Both the position numbers and the translations under genes were made by a program. Shown here one piece after another: positions 6,991 to 16,347 of a stretch of DNA of 39,239 nt. The notes beneath the pieces were generated by a model. It searched no databases, was not told where the DNA came from, and saw only the letters and a list, made by a program, of their open reading frames with translations. This stretch comes from Oligoflexia bacterium (GTDB taxonomy: Bacteria; Bdellovibrionota; Bacteriovoracia; Bacteriovoracales; Bacteriovoracaceae): NCBI GenBank assembly GCA_015231955.1, contig JADGAN010000047.1:1-39239 (forward strand). Reading direction: 5' to 3'. The first letter of the stretch is position 1. Every line of letters begins with the position of its first letter.

Positions 6991-9612
6991 ATGAACAATT
7001 TTCTAGAATTTTCCAAGAAGCATATTGTAATTTTTGATGGTGGCATGGGCACCTCCATTCAAAGTATAGCGGCCGAAAGAGTGTTGCAATTTGGAGGAGA
7101 GCACTTTAAGGGATTAAATGAGATGTTAAATCTTTTTGACCCCGAGGTGATTGCGAATGTTCATCAAAATTTTTTACTAGCGGGAGCAAATGTACTAGAG
7201 TGCAACAGCTTTGGTGCCAATGCTATTATTTTGCGCGAGTATGGAGAAGCGGCCTTACACTACCATGATGATCTCAATCGTAGTGCTGTTCGTATTGCTA
7301 TGGATGCGCGTACAAAATTTCAAAGGGAGCAAAAAAATGGCCAGCAGCAACCTATCTGGATTGCTGCATCGATTGGGCCTGCAACCAAGATGCCCTCTTT
7401 AGGACAAATCTCCTTTGATGAGATGTATGCTACCTACTATAATCAAGTGAAAATTTTACTTGAGGAGGGAGTCGATCTCTTGGCGATTGAGACCTCTCAA
7501 GATTTAATGCAAGCAAAGATTGCTTTAATTGCAATTAATGATCTTTTGAATCAGCGTCGTAAACCAGTAGTGATGGTCTCCTTCACGCTTGGAAATAGTG
7601 GCACAACTCTTTCTGGATCTAACTTGGAAACGATTGTTCGCACTATTGCTCCCTTCTCTCCTGACATTATTGGAATTAACTGTGCTCTGGGGCCACGTGG
7701 GATGTTTCCCTTCGTGGCGAATTTGCGGCAAAGCTTTTCCGCGCCAGCTTTAATTTCGATTATGCCCAATGCTGGATTGCCGGAATTAAAAGAGGGAAAA
7801 ACTATCTATAATGAAGATCCAGATACTTTTGCTGCCGGCATGGTAGAGATGGTAAGGCGCTTTGCTGTGGATATTGTGGGTGGGTGTTGTGGCACCAGTG
7901 ACTTGCATATTCGTGCACTTCGAGATGCCCTGAGTGAGCAAGGATTGTTACAAAAAAAAGTGGATGAGGCGGCGGCCAAGAGCAAGAGCAAGGGCAAGAG
8001 CAAGGGCGAGATCAGCAAGGCCTTTGTTACCTCCCTTTACCAGCATAGCTCCCTTTTGCAATCGCCACCCCCTTTTATTATTGGAGAGCGCGCCAATGCT
8101 AGCGGAAGCAAAGTTTTCAAAGAGATGTTGTGGGCCAATCAGTTTCAAGAGATGGTGAGCTTTGCTAATGCACAAGAGCGAGAAGGTGCACATGCCATCG
8201 ATATCTCTTTGGCGCAGACAGGGCGCGATGAGTGTAGTGATACCAAAGATTTTTATACGCGTGCTTCTTCGCTTTTACGTTTACCAGTGATGATCGATTC
8301 TACGAGAGCGATGGTCATGGAGACGGCGCTAAAGTTGCTTCCAGGTCGAGCGATTATCAACTCGGTTAATTTAGAGGATGGTGGGGAAAAGTTAAAGCTG
8401 ATTGCAGATTATGCACGAAGGTTTCGCTCGCTGTTGGTGGCACTGACGATTGATGAAGAGGGGATGGCGATCACCCCTTCCCATAAGCTTAAAGTCTTTA
8501 AACGCTTGAGTGCACTTTTGCAGCAAGAACATGAGCTGGAAACAGAAGAGGTGCTTTACGATTTTCTAACCTTCACTGTTGCCAGTGGTGATAAAGGAGA
8601 TCGCAACTCTGCTCGCTATACCTTGGAAGCAATCAGCGCTGCTAGGGAGCTCGATCCTAAGCTCTTAACTGTTTTAGGTGTCAGTAACGTCTCTTACGGT
8701 TTATCCAATGAGATTAGGCCTTACTTGAATACGATCTTTTTACAAATGGCACTGGAGAGTGGCCTTAGTGCAGCGATTGTTCATAGTGGAAAAATTTTAC
8801 CTTATCATAAAATTCCTGAAGAGGTTCGTCACTTAGGGAAAAATTTACTCCTAAATCACTGGCAGCAGGGTAGTGATCCGCTCTACGCTTTTATGAATTA
8901 CTTTGAGCGCTCAAAGCACTCGGAAGCTTCCTCTAAGCAGAAAGAGAGAGTTCAAAATGAGGAGATCTCACTTGAAGAGGCCATCATTGGAGGGGAAAAA
9001 AGTTTAATCGAAAAAAATTTAAACCGCCTTCTCTCCCTTGGCGAGAGTGCTGAGGAGGTTATCAATAATCGCTTGATTCCCACTATGCAAAAAATAGGGG
9101 TCTATTTTCAAAGTGGAGAGATGCAGCTGCCGTTTGTGTTGCAATCAGCAGAGCTAGTCAAGCAAAGTGTGGATTTGCTTGCACCTCACTTGAAATCAAA
9201 AGGGCAAAATCGTTCTTTAGGAAAAGTGTTAATTGGGACTGTCGAAGGTGATGTTCACGATATTGGTAAGAATTTGGTTAAAATCATTATTAGCAATAAT
9301 GGTTATGAGGTGATCGATTTAGGTACAAAAGTTTCTGTGGCCAAATTTATGAGTGCGATTTTAGAACATCAACCTATTGCTGTGGGTATGAGTGGTCTGA
9401 TTATTCAATCGGCACAGCGGATGCTTGATAACTTAAAGTTATTCTCTGCTAGTGAGATTAAGACTCCAGTGTTATTAGGAGGGGCCGCTTTGAGTGAGCG
9501 CTTTGTGCACGAGGAGTGTCGTACACTTTATAAAAGCGGGGAAGTCCACTACTGTTTTGATGCCTTTTCTGCACTCTCCATTTTATCCACTATTGTAGCT
9601 AATAAACAATAG
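6991..9612 (+). CDS. metH: Cobalamin-dependent methionine synthase lacking the activation domain
   Basis: 873 aa. Moves a methyl group from methyltetrahydrofolate to homocysteine through cobalamin. The homocysteine domain is residues 1-315, with zinc ligands C231 (INCALGP) and C299/C300 (GGCCGTS). A Lys/Ser/Gly linker (residues 328-342) follows. The pterin domain is about 350-630 (IGERANASGSKVFKEML, VMIDSTRAMVMETALKL). The helical cap (about 660-735) and the B12 domain carry GDVHDIGKNLVKIIISNNGY, with H756 as the lower cobalamin ligand. The protein ends right after the B12 fold, whereas E. coli MetH has 1227 residues including a C-terminal AdoMet reactivation domain. Thermotoga splits this domain into a separate protein; none is in this window. 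No clear ribosome site precedes the ATG, so it may rely on coupling to the kinase upstream. Confidence 0.95.
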   Translation: MNNFLEFSKKHIVIFDGGMGTSIQSIAAERVLQFGGEHFKGLNEMLNLFDPEVIANVHQNFLLAGANVLECNSFGANAIILREYGEAALHYHDDLNRSAVRIAMDARTKFQREQKNGQQQPIWIAASIGPATKMPSLGQISFDEMYATYYNQVKILLEEGVDLLAIETSQDLMQAKIALIAINDLLNQRRKPVVMVSFTLGNSGTTLSGSNLETIVRTIAPFSPDIIGINCALGPRGMFPFVANLRQSFSAPALISIMPNAGLPELKEGKTIYNEDPDTFAAGMVEMVRRFAVDIVGGCCGTSDLHIRALRDALSEQGLLQKKVDEAAAKSKSKGKSKGEISKAFVTSLYQHSSLLQSPPPFIIGERANASGSKVFKEMLWANQFQEMVSFANAQEREGAHAIDISLAQTGRDECSDTKDFYTRASSLLRLPVMIDSTRAMVMETALKLLPGRAIINSVNLEDGGEKLKLIADYARRFRSLLVALTIDEEGMAITPSHKLKVFKRLSALLQQEHELETEEVLYDFLTFTVASGDKGDRNSARYTLEAISAARELDPKLLTVLGVSNVSYGLSNEIRPYLNTIFLQMALESGLSAAIVHSGKILPYHKIPEEVRHLGKNLLLNHWQQGSDPLYAFMNYFERSKHSEASSKQKERVQNEEISLEEAIIGGEKSLIEKNLNRLLSLGESAEEVINNRLIPTMQKIGVYFQSGEMQLPFVLQSAELVKQSVDLLAPHLKSKGQNRSLGKVLIGTVEGDVHDIGKNLVKIIISNNGYEVIDLGTKVSVAKFMSAILEHQPIAVGMSGLIIQSAQRMLDNLKLFSASEIKTPVLLGGAALSERFVHEECRTLYKSGEVHYCFDAFSALSILSTIVANKQ
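7981..8007. repeat. Lys-Ser/Gly codon repeat in the metH linker
   Basis: AGCAAG units alternate with AGCAAGGGCAAG, giving a tandem tract that encodes KSKSKGKSKG between the homocysteine and pterin domains. It is in frame and lies in a linker that is free to vary. Confidence 0.75.
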
Positions 9613-9737
9613 CTGAGTAATTTTCTATAGCGTATTAACATTCTCTTACATTTATTACGAATAATAAATTTAGTTGTAGCATCGTAGTATGCCTAGAAAT
9701 CTTTAAATTTGCCAACGTATGATTCCAAGGAGGGATT

Positions 9738-10529
9738 ATGCTACGAAAGTTTTTCCTGTTAGCGGCCTTTGTGTCTCCACTGTTATCTTTAGGATGCTTC
9801 TCCTCGACCACCACCCTTGCTGCAGATGAGATCGCTTATCGTCAGTTTATGCCTGACAACGATCTGTGGAAAGAGGATGAGATTTACAAGAAGCGTACTC
9901 CCAATGTCACCAAGGAGATGTTCTTTAAAATTGTTGATGCAGGAACACAAGCTTATGTTTCTGAAGCACCAACCATCAATGGCAACTGGGATGATTCTAC
10001 AGTTAATGCTAATTGCATGCGTGCGTTTGGTTATGTAACGGTTAATATGTACGGTGGACTTGCAAGACGACCAGAGATTACACCAGAAGGGTTTACACTG
10101 GTGCTTTGCCATGAATTAGGACATGCTTATGGAGGAGCTCCTTACATTCGGTCTGCTCCGCTCTTCTATATGTCAGCGGAAGGACAAAGTGATTATTATA
10201 GTACCCTTACCTGTTATGAGAAGATTGCAGCGCTAGTACCAGAGTTATCAAAAATTGAGAATAGCGATGACTACATTTTAAGAGTATGTGAGCGTTTTAG
10301 TAGTGATTCTGTAGCACACGCTAATTGTATCGGCAAATTAGAGGGCGGGTTATCCTTAGCAGATCTTCTCTCTGCACTTGGAAGACAAACTACTCCTCGC
10401 TATGAAACTCCAGATCCTACTGTTGTTAGAGAGACTATTTTAAGTTATCCCGCAACTGCTCAGTGCCGTCTTGACACCTATCATGCAGGTGCACTCTCTT
10501 GGCCACGTCCCAAGTGTTGGTTTAAGTAG
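9738..10529 (+). CDS. Secreted gluzincin-like metalloprotein (HELGH...ExxxD)
   Basis: 263 aa. The signal region is MLRKFFLLAAFVSPLLSLGC. The Cys at 20 could be a weak lipobox, or cleavage may fall after TTTLA. The core is LVLCHELGHAYGGAPY with H125, E126 and H129, followed 18 residues later by EGQSDYYST. E148 and D152 fit the ExxxD pattern of gluzincins, where the Glu is the third zinc ligand, as in thermolysin (NEAxSD). Eight or so Cys (93, 124, 159 and more) suggest disulfides and export. An excellent ribosome site, AAGGAGG, lies six bases before the ATG. It stands alone ahead of the exporter operon (50-base gap). Substrate unknown; I recall similar unnamed proteins in Bdellovibrio-like genomes, which I could not verify. 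Confidence 0.85.
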   Translation: MLRKFFLLAAFVSPLLSLGCFSSTTTLAADEIAYRQFMPDNDLWKEDEIYKKRTPNVTKEMFFKIVDAGTQAYVSEAPTINGNWDDSTVNANCMRAFGYVTVNMYGGLARRPEITPEGFTLVLCHELGHAYGGAPYIRSAPLFYMSAEGQSDYYSTLTCYEKIAALVPELSKIENSDDYILRVCERFSSDSVAHANCIGKLEGGLSLADLLSALGRQTTPRYETPDPTVVRETILSYPATAQCRLDTYHAGALSWPRPKCWFK

Positions 10530-10579
10530 TAAAGTTACCTCCACTAGTCTTTATCTTCCCCATCGATTAGAATCAAAAT

Positions 10580-11860
10580 ATGAAAAAGATCAAAATCATT
10601 CTACCACTTTGGATTCTATTATTTTTTTTTAAGGGATATGCTTCTGACACTGCAACAACTATAGAGACGCTGCCACTAACCATTTCCTTAAGTGAGGCGA
10701 TCAAGTTTGCGCTAGCAGGGAGTGAATCGCAAAAAATTTTGCAAGAGAAGAGTGTGCAAGCAAAGCTACAAGAGCATTTAGCGATCACTAACTTTTTGCC
10801 AAAGTTAACTCTTAGTGGATATCGGCAGTGGCAAGATGTTCCTCCAGGAAGCAAGCTTAAGAGCGAAAATAACAATCTTAAAATGAGTGCTAGCGAGTCG
10901 CTTTTTCGAGGAGGCAGTGATTACTATCAAAAGCGCAAAAGTGAACTTTTAGTAGATGCTGCTCACTTACAGCAAGAGGAGGGGAGAGCTACCCTTACTT
11001 TGCAAGTTGCAAAGCTCTACATCAGCGTACTGATGAGTAAGGCGGATTTAAATAATTTGCAAGAGGAGTTGCGGCTTTTGCAACTACGAGAAAAAGAGTT
11101 GCAAACAAGAGTGCGAGTTGGGCGCTCGCGCCTTTCGGACCTCTTAACCACCAAGGCGCAAGCAGAGCTGATTTTATCTGAGATTGAAGGCGCAAAAATC
11201 ACTTTGCAAAGTAATTTAGATGCACTAGCACTGCTTGTTGATAGAAGAGTAAAAGAGATAAAGGATGTAGAAGCTCCAGTGGAGAAGCTCTCCTCTTTAC
11301 CACCACTAGAGGTGTACTTAAGCAAGGCACGTGAGCAAAGGAGCGCACTAAAATCAGGGAGAGTACAAATTGCTATTGCAGATCGTTCTATCGATAGTGT
11401 GCGCTCTGCTTTTTTCCCCTCCATCGACCTGCAAGCAAACTACTACTTGGTCAAAAGTGCTACCACCTCTCCTCAGTGGGACCTAGGACTATACCTATCC
11501 ATGCCACTTTTTGATGGAGGAGTGGCGATTACTAAAATGCAAGAGGCGACCTCGATGCTTAGAGAAGAGAAATTACAGTGGGATGTGAAGTCCAAGAGTG
11601 TAGAGCAAGAGGTAAGAAGTGCTTATGAAAAATTACAAGGGAGCTTAAAGCAGCAACAGTATATTGAGGAGGGGCTTTTGGTAGCGAAAAAGGCGTACTC
11701 ATTACAAGAGCAAGATTATGAACGTGGACTAACCACACTATTAGAGGTGTTACAGATTCAAAATACGCTACTCGATTATAAAAAAAGTCATGAGCGTATT
11801 CGTTATCAAATTTTATTAAGTCGGCTTGAGTTGCAAGTGGCAGCAGGGGAGATTTTATGA
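10580..11860 (+). CDS. TolC-family outer-membrane efflux protein
   Basis: 426 aa. Forms the outer-membrane channel of a trimeric exporter. The signal peptide is MKKIKIILPLWILLFFFKGYA. Two repeats follow, each with long coiled-coil helices (residues 130-230 and 330-420) and periodic Leu/Gln heptads, typical of OEP (PF02321) proteins. LSEAIKFALAGSESQKIL near residue 37 and SMPLFDGGVAITKMQEA near 310 are the family's start and strand-turn blocks. It is the first gene of the exporter operon and overlaps the RND gene by the four-base ATGA. The ribosome site before the ATG is weak. It may serve both the RND pump and other systems. Confidence 0.92.
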   Translation: MKKIKIILPLWILLFFFKGYASDTATTIETLPLTISLSEAIKFALAGSESQKILQEKSVQAKLQEHLAITNFLPKLTLSGYRQWQDVPPGSKLKSENNNLKMSASESLFRGGSDYYQKRKSELLVDAAHLQQEEGRATLTLQVAKLYISVLMSKADLNNLQEELRLLQLREKELQTRVRVGRSRLSDLLTTKAQAELILSEIEGAKITLQSNLDALALLVDRRVKEIKDVEAPVEKLSSLPPLEVYLSKAREQRSALKSGRVQIAIADRSIDSVRSAFFPSIDLQANYYLVKSATTSPQWDLGLYLSMPLFDGGVAITKMQEATSMLREEKLQWDVKSKSVEQEVRSAYEKLQGSLKQQQYIEEGLLVAKKAYSLQEQDYERGLTTLLEVLQIQNTLLDYKKSHERIRYQILLSRLELQVAAGEIL

Positions 11861-14800
11861 GTATTAGCGAAGTTGCCATTCATCGCCCAGTCTTTGCTTG
11901 GATGTTGATGATCTCACTGATGCTTTTTGGTTGGCTTTCTTATAAGCGGATGGGAGTCAGTCAGCTACCCGATGTCGATTTTCCGGTGGTGACGATTAAT
12001 GTTTCTCTCGATGGGGCCTCTCCTGAAGTGATGGAGATGGAGGTGATTGAACCGCTAGAGAGTGCAGTGATGGGAGTGCAGGGGATCTTAGGGGTCAATG
12101 CTACTGCAAAATCGGGTAGTGCTTCGATTAGTGTAGAGTTTGATATCGATAAGGATATCGATCTCGCAGTTCAAGATATTCAAAATGTGGTGGCCAAAGC
12201 GGTACGAAGATTGCCCAAAGACATTGAGTACCCTTCGGTTTCAAAATCAAATCCCGAAGATCGCCCCATCTTGTGGCTGACAGTGACTTCAAAGAGTATG
12301 CCTCGCAAAGAGATTATGGATTTTGTTCGTAATCGTGTTCAAGATCGTTTTACCACGATTGAGGGGGTGGGCGAGGTGATGGTAGGTGGTTATGTGGAGC
12401 CTACACTCCGGGTGTGGGTTTCTAGTCAAAAGTTACAACAAAACTATTTAAGTGTGACCGATATTATCAGTGCCATTAATTCTGAACATGTGGAAAAACC
12501 GGCCGGACGTATCGAAGGGGAGCGGCAAGAGTACAATATTCGCATGCTAGGAGAGGCCATCGACATGAAAGAGTTTTCTAAGCTTGCGATCAATAAGCGT
12601 GCCAGTGGTGTGAACTATAATCCACTGACGCTTGCAGAGGTGGCAACAGTGGAGGATGGGCTGGCGGATGTGAGGCAAATGAGTCGGGTGGTGGGTGTGC
12701 CGGCCATTGGTCTTGGGATTAAAAAACAGCGAGGGTATAACTCTGTAGAGGTGGCAAATAGTGTAAAGGAGCGCATGGAAGAGATAAGAAAATCACTGCC
12801 AAGTGGGGTGGAGATAGCAGTGCGCTTTGATTCCACCAAATTTATCAAAGAGGCCATCCACGAATTAAATTTCACGCTGGTGTTTTCGGCACTCTTAACG
12901 GCACTGGTGTGTTGGCTCTTCTTAGGATCATTTACGGCAACGATCAATGTGATTTTAGCAATTCCTACCTCGGTCTTAGGTACTTTTATTGTCTTAAATG
13001 CCTTGGGATTTACGCTCAATACTTTTACGCTTTTGGGGTTGTCTTTGGCCATTGGCGTGGTGGTGGATGATGCGATTATGGTGCTGGAAAATATTGTCCG
13101 TCACCGGGAGAAGGGAGAAGGGCGAAAAGCAGCAGCGATCTTGGGATCGCGTGAGATCACTTTAGCGGCGATGGCGACGACGGCGGCGATCATTGCCATC
13201 TTTTTGCCGGTTGCTTATATGAAGGGGATTATTGGAAAATATTTTTTTCAATTTGGCGTAACTATCTCGGTGGCGGTGGCCATCTCCCTACTGGAGGCGC
13301 TTACCTTGACCCCGATGAGGTGTTCACAATTTTTAGAGGTGGCACCCAGAAGCAGCATCATTGGCAAGTTGGTCGAGGGTGGCTTTCATCGTTCACAACT
13401 GCTCTACCAAAAAATAATTCCGACAATTTTGCGTTTTCGCTTTACGACCATAGCAATTACGCTTGTGATCTTTGCCGCCAGTTTGCTGATTGTAACAAAA
13501 ATGAAAAAAGAGTTTGTGCCTGCTCAAGATCAGGGGATGTTGATGGTGCGTTTAAACACTCCCGTGGGTACCAGCCTAGAGGTGACCGATAAGCGGGTAG
13601 CAGAAGTGGAAGAGGTGCTGGCGAAAAGCAAAGAGGTGTCTCAATATTTTACTTCGATTGGCGGTAGTGATGTGAGTTCTGCTATGATCTATGTAACGCT
13701 GATCGATCCGCCGCGGATCACCCAGCAAGCAGTGGCCGGCAAATTAAAAGAGGAGATCAAGAAGATCAAAGGCATTAAGGCGAGCATTCAAGATCCTTCA
13801 CAAGCAGGATTCTCTACCAGGAGAGGTTACCCGGTGGAGTTTTCTATCAAGGGCCCAAATTGGGAAAAGATTGTTGCTTATGTGGAGACGATGATGGCAA
13901 AGATGGAGGAGAGTGGCCACTTTAGCGATCTTGATAGCAATTACCGCTCGGGAATGCCGGAGGTGCAGGTGATTCCTGATCGTGAGCGAGCAAGAGAGTA
14001 TGCGGTGAATATTGGTGAGATTGTAAGTACAGTGAATGCGGCAATGGGAGGAGTGGTGGCGGGGCAATTTTCTCGTGATGGTCATCGCTACGATGTGCGT
14101 GTGCGCTTAGTTGCAGGAGAGCGCAAAACGCCTGAGGATATTAAAAAGATCTTTGTAAAAAATAATCGAGGAGAATTGATTCCACTTCATAAAGTGGTCA
14201 AAATTCAAAATGGAGAGGGTTTGCAATCGATTCATCGTGAGGATCGTGAGCGTGCAATTAGTGTTCATGCCAATATTGCTCCTGGCTTTTCTCAAGAGGA
14301 GGCCGCAGACGAGGTGAGGGCCATGGGAAAGGCGCTCTTGTCTGAGGAGTATCACATCAGTATGAGTGGGAACACCAAGGCCTTTAGTGACTCTTTAAAG
14401 AATCTATCTTTTGCACTTTTACTCGGTATTGCCATTGCCTATATGTTTTTGGCCTCACAGTTTAATAGTTTTATTCACCCGCTTACAGTATTGACCACGC
14501 TACCCTTTGCGCTCACTGGGGCATTGATTGCACTTTACATTACAGGGCAATCGCTTAACATCTACAGCATGATTGGGGTAATTCTCTTGATGGGGCTGGT
14601 GAAAAAAAATTCGATCATGCTGGTGGATTTTACCAATCAAAAACGTGCCGAAGGTCTTGCGGTCAAAGATGCTTTGATCGCTGCTTGCCCTATTAGACTG
14701 CGTCCGATTTTGATGACCTCGATTGCCACCCTTGTGGGTGCGATTCCACCAGCGCTCTCACTAGGGCCTGGAGCAGAAAGTAGAGTTCCTATGGCCATCA

Positions 14801-14904
14801 CAGTTATTGGTGGTATTATTGTCTCTACGCTCTTGACCCTTTTTGTGGTTCCTTGTGTCTACAGTTTGCTTGCAAAATTTGAGCGAAATGAAAAAGTACC
14901 ATGA
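11857..14904 (+). CDS. RND efflux pump inner-membrane subunit (AcrB/HAE-1 type)
   Basis: 1015 aa. Proton-driven exporter of the inner membrane and periplasm. The N-terminal helix is followed by QLPDVDFPVVTINVSLDGAS, the classic opening of the family. The TM4 proton-relay pair is D404/D405 in GVVVDDAIMVLENIVRHRE, and the TM10 lysine lies in LLMGLVKKNSIMLVDFTNQK (K916/K917). Twelve membrane segments and two large periplasmic loops are visible. It starts at an ATGA overlap with the TolC gene and ends at an ATGA overlap with the MFS gene. What is odd is that no membrane-fusion (HlyD/MFP) gene is in the operon, although AcrB-type pumps need one. The substrate cannot be inferred. Confidence 0.95.
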   Translation: MSISEVAIHRPVFAWMLMISLMLFGWLSYKRMGVSQLPDVDFPVVTINVSLDGASPEVMEMEVIEPLESAVMGVQGILGVNATAKSGSASISVEFDIDKDIDLAVQDIQNVVAKAVRRLPKDIEYPSVSKSNPEDRPILWLTVTSKSMPRKEIMDFVRNRVQDRFTTIEGVGEVMVGGYVEPTLRVWVSSQKLQQNYLSVTDIISAINSEHVEKPAGRIEGERQEYNIRMLGEAIDMKEFSKLAINKRASGVNYNPLTLAEVATVEDGLADVRQMSRVVGVPAIGLGIKKQRGYNSVEVANSVKERMEEIRKSLPSGVEIAVRFDSTKFIKEAIHELNFTLVFSALLTALVCWLFLGSFTATINVILAIPTSVLGTFIVLNALGFTLNTFTLLGLSLAIGVVVDDAIMVLENIVRHREKGEGRKAAAILGSREITLAAMATTAAIIAIFLPVAYMKGIIGKYFFQFGVTISVAVAISLLEALTLTPMRCSQFLEVAPRSSIIGKLVEGGFHRSQLLYQKIIPTILRFRFTTIAITLVIFAASLLIVTKMKKEFVPAQDQGMLMVRLNTPVGTSLEVTDKRVAEVEEVLAKSKEVSQYFTSIGGSDVSSAMIYVTLIDPPRITQQAVAGKLKEEIKKIKGIKASIQDPSQAGFSTRRGYPVEFSIKGPNWEKIVAYVETMMAKMEESGHFSDLDSNYRSGMPEVQVIPDRERAREYAVNIGEIVSTVNAAMGGVVAGQFSRDGHRYDVRVRLVAGERKTPEDIKKIFVKNNRGELIPLHKVVKIQNGEGLQSIHREDRERAISVHANIAPGFSQEEAADEVRAMGKALLSEEYHISMSGNTKAFSDSLKNLSFALLLGIAIAYMFLASQFNSFIHPLTVLTTLPFALTGALIALYITGQSLNIYSMIGVILLMGLVKKNSIMLVDFTNQKRAEGLAVKDALIAACPIRLRPILMTSIATLVGAIPPALSLGPGAESRVPMAITVIGGIIVSTLLTLFVVPCVYSLLAKFERNEKVP

Positions 14905-16127
14905 TCAAAAAATATTTTCCCGCGCTCGCCCATGACAATTATCGCCGCTACTGGATTGGTCAACTCATCTCTTTGATCGGCACTTGGATGCAACGGATGG
15001 GACAAGCGTGGCTTGTTTACGAAATCACCAACTCGCCGATGAAGTTAGGGATTGTGGGTTCTTTGCAATTTTTACCCATTCTGCTCTTTTCGCTCATTGC
15101 GGGGGTGTGGATCGATCGCCTTCCTAAAAAACGCATTCTTTACTACACCCAGTTTTTCTCCATGGTGCTTGCCTTTGCTCTTGCCTTTTTGGTGCTAGTT
15201 GAGCGCATCGAGTATTATCAAGTGTTGATCATGGCCTTCCTTTTAGGATGTGCCAATGCCATTGATATGCCGACTCGGCAATCGTATATGATTGAGCTTG
15301 TAGGCAAAGAGGACCTGTCTAGCGCCGTGGCCTTAAACTCGACCATCTTTAATTTAGCACGAGTGATCGGTCCCTCCATTGCAGGAGTGGTGATGGCATC
15401 TTTTCATCTTGGATGGTGCTTTTTCGTAAATGGCCTCTCTTTTTTAGCGGTGATGTATTCGCTTGCAAGAATTGATGCGAAAAGTGTGATCAAAGAGGGT
15501 AGTACGACCTCCATGTGGAAGGAGATGCGTGAAGGACTATCCTACATTAAAAACCATCCTATACTCTTGCAAACAGTGCTCACGCTTTTTTACACTGGCA
15601 TTTTGGCCTTTAACTTTAGTGTGCTTATTCCTATCATCGCCCGAGATATTTTGCATTTACGGGAGCAAGGTTATGGGGCGCTGATGTCTTCGCTGGGACT
15701 AGGCTCCCTCTTAGGAGCAGTCATCTTGTCGGTAAAATTAAAGCAAAAGATCCATCAGGCCCCAACAATTATTACCATTACCAATTTTGTGATGGGCGTG
15801 ATGTTGATTTGTATTGGTCTCTCTACAAATTTTCCACTCACGCTTTTTTTACTCTTTGTGTGCGGATTTTTTAACCTTTGTTTCTCCATCACTGCCAACT
15901 CACTCTTGCAACTAACCACCGAGGATCGTTATCGTGGCCGGGTGATGAGTGTGCACGCCATGGTATTTGCGGGAACTACTCCCATCGGTAATTTTTTTAC
16001 AGGCATGATTAGTGAGCACTTTGGGGCCGGCAACGCCTTTATCGTCAGTGGGATCTTAATTATGATCCTTTGTCTCTCCATCAAGTACAAGTATACTAAA
16101 AGCAATAGTGTGACCAGAGGTCGTTAG
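14901..16127 (+). CDS. MFS exporter, EntS/MFS_3-like
   Basis: 408 aa, 12 membrane segments. The start FPALAHDNYRRYWIGQLISL, then GTWMQRMGQAWLVYEITNSP and AGVWIDRLPKKRILYYTQFF, matches the MFS_3 (PF05977) group that includes the enterobactin exporter EntS. DMPTRQSYMIELVGKEDLSS and DRYRGRVMSVHAMVFAGTTP are the other conserved blocks. It begins at an ATGA overlap with the RND gene, so it is translationally coupled to it. A siderophore or drug could be the cargo, but nothing nearby makes a siderophore. The pairing of an RND and an MFS exporter in one transcript is unusual. Confidence 0.92.
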   Translation: MIKKYFPALAHDNYRRYWIGQLISLIGTWMQRMGQAWLVYEITNSPMKLGIVGSLQFLPILLFSLIAGVWIDRLPKKRILYYTQFFSMVLAFALAFLVLVERIEYYQVLIMAFLLGCANAIDMPTRQSYMIELVGKEDLSSAVALNSTIFNLARVIGPSIAGVVMASFHLGWCFFVNGLSFLAVMYSLARIDAKSVIKEGSTTSMWKEMREGLSYIKNHPILLQTVLTLFYTGILAFNFSVLIPIIARDILHLREQGYGALMSSLGLGSLLGAVILSVKLKQKIHQAPTIITITNFVMGVMLICIGLSTNFPLTLFLLFVCGFFNLCFSITANSLLQLTTEDRYRGRVMSVHAMVFAGTTPIGNFFTGMISEHFGAGNAFIVSGILIMILCLSIKYKYTKSNSVTRGR

Positions 16128-16129
16128 TT

Positions 16130-16339
16130 ATGAAGAAGTGTCCAGTGTGTGCACAGGGAATGATCCATAAGATTATGATGAAAAAAGATGGCAAAGTTTA
16201 CTATATTTGTCATGTATGCGATTCGATGTGGGAGTCGTTAGAGGCAATGAAGAAAATTTGGCCTTACATTAGCCTTGCGGTTTTGCTCGACAGTGAATAC
16301 GCAGATAATAAGGAATTTGTTAGCGAAGGTGCGATCTAG
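16130..16339 (+). CDS. Small zinc-ribbon protein, end of the exporter operon
   Basis: 69 aa beginning MKKCPVCAQGMIHKIMMKKD, with a second knuckle YYICHVCDSMWESLEAM. The two CxxC pairs about 25 residues apart form a rubredoxin-like zinc ribbon. The C-terminal half is hydrophobic to amphipathic (WPYISLAVLLDS). It starts two bases after the MFS stop, so it belongs to the operon. It could be a small regulator or an assembly factor for the pump; no family assignment is possible by eye. Confidence 0.75.
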   Translation: MKKCPVCAQGMIHKIMMKKDGKVYYICHVCDSMWESLEAMKKIWPYISLAVLLDSEYADNKEFVSEGAI

Positions 16340-16347
16340 CAGTACGA

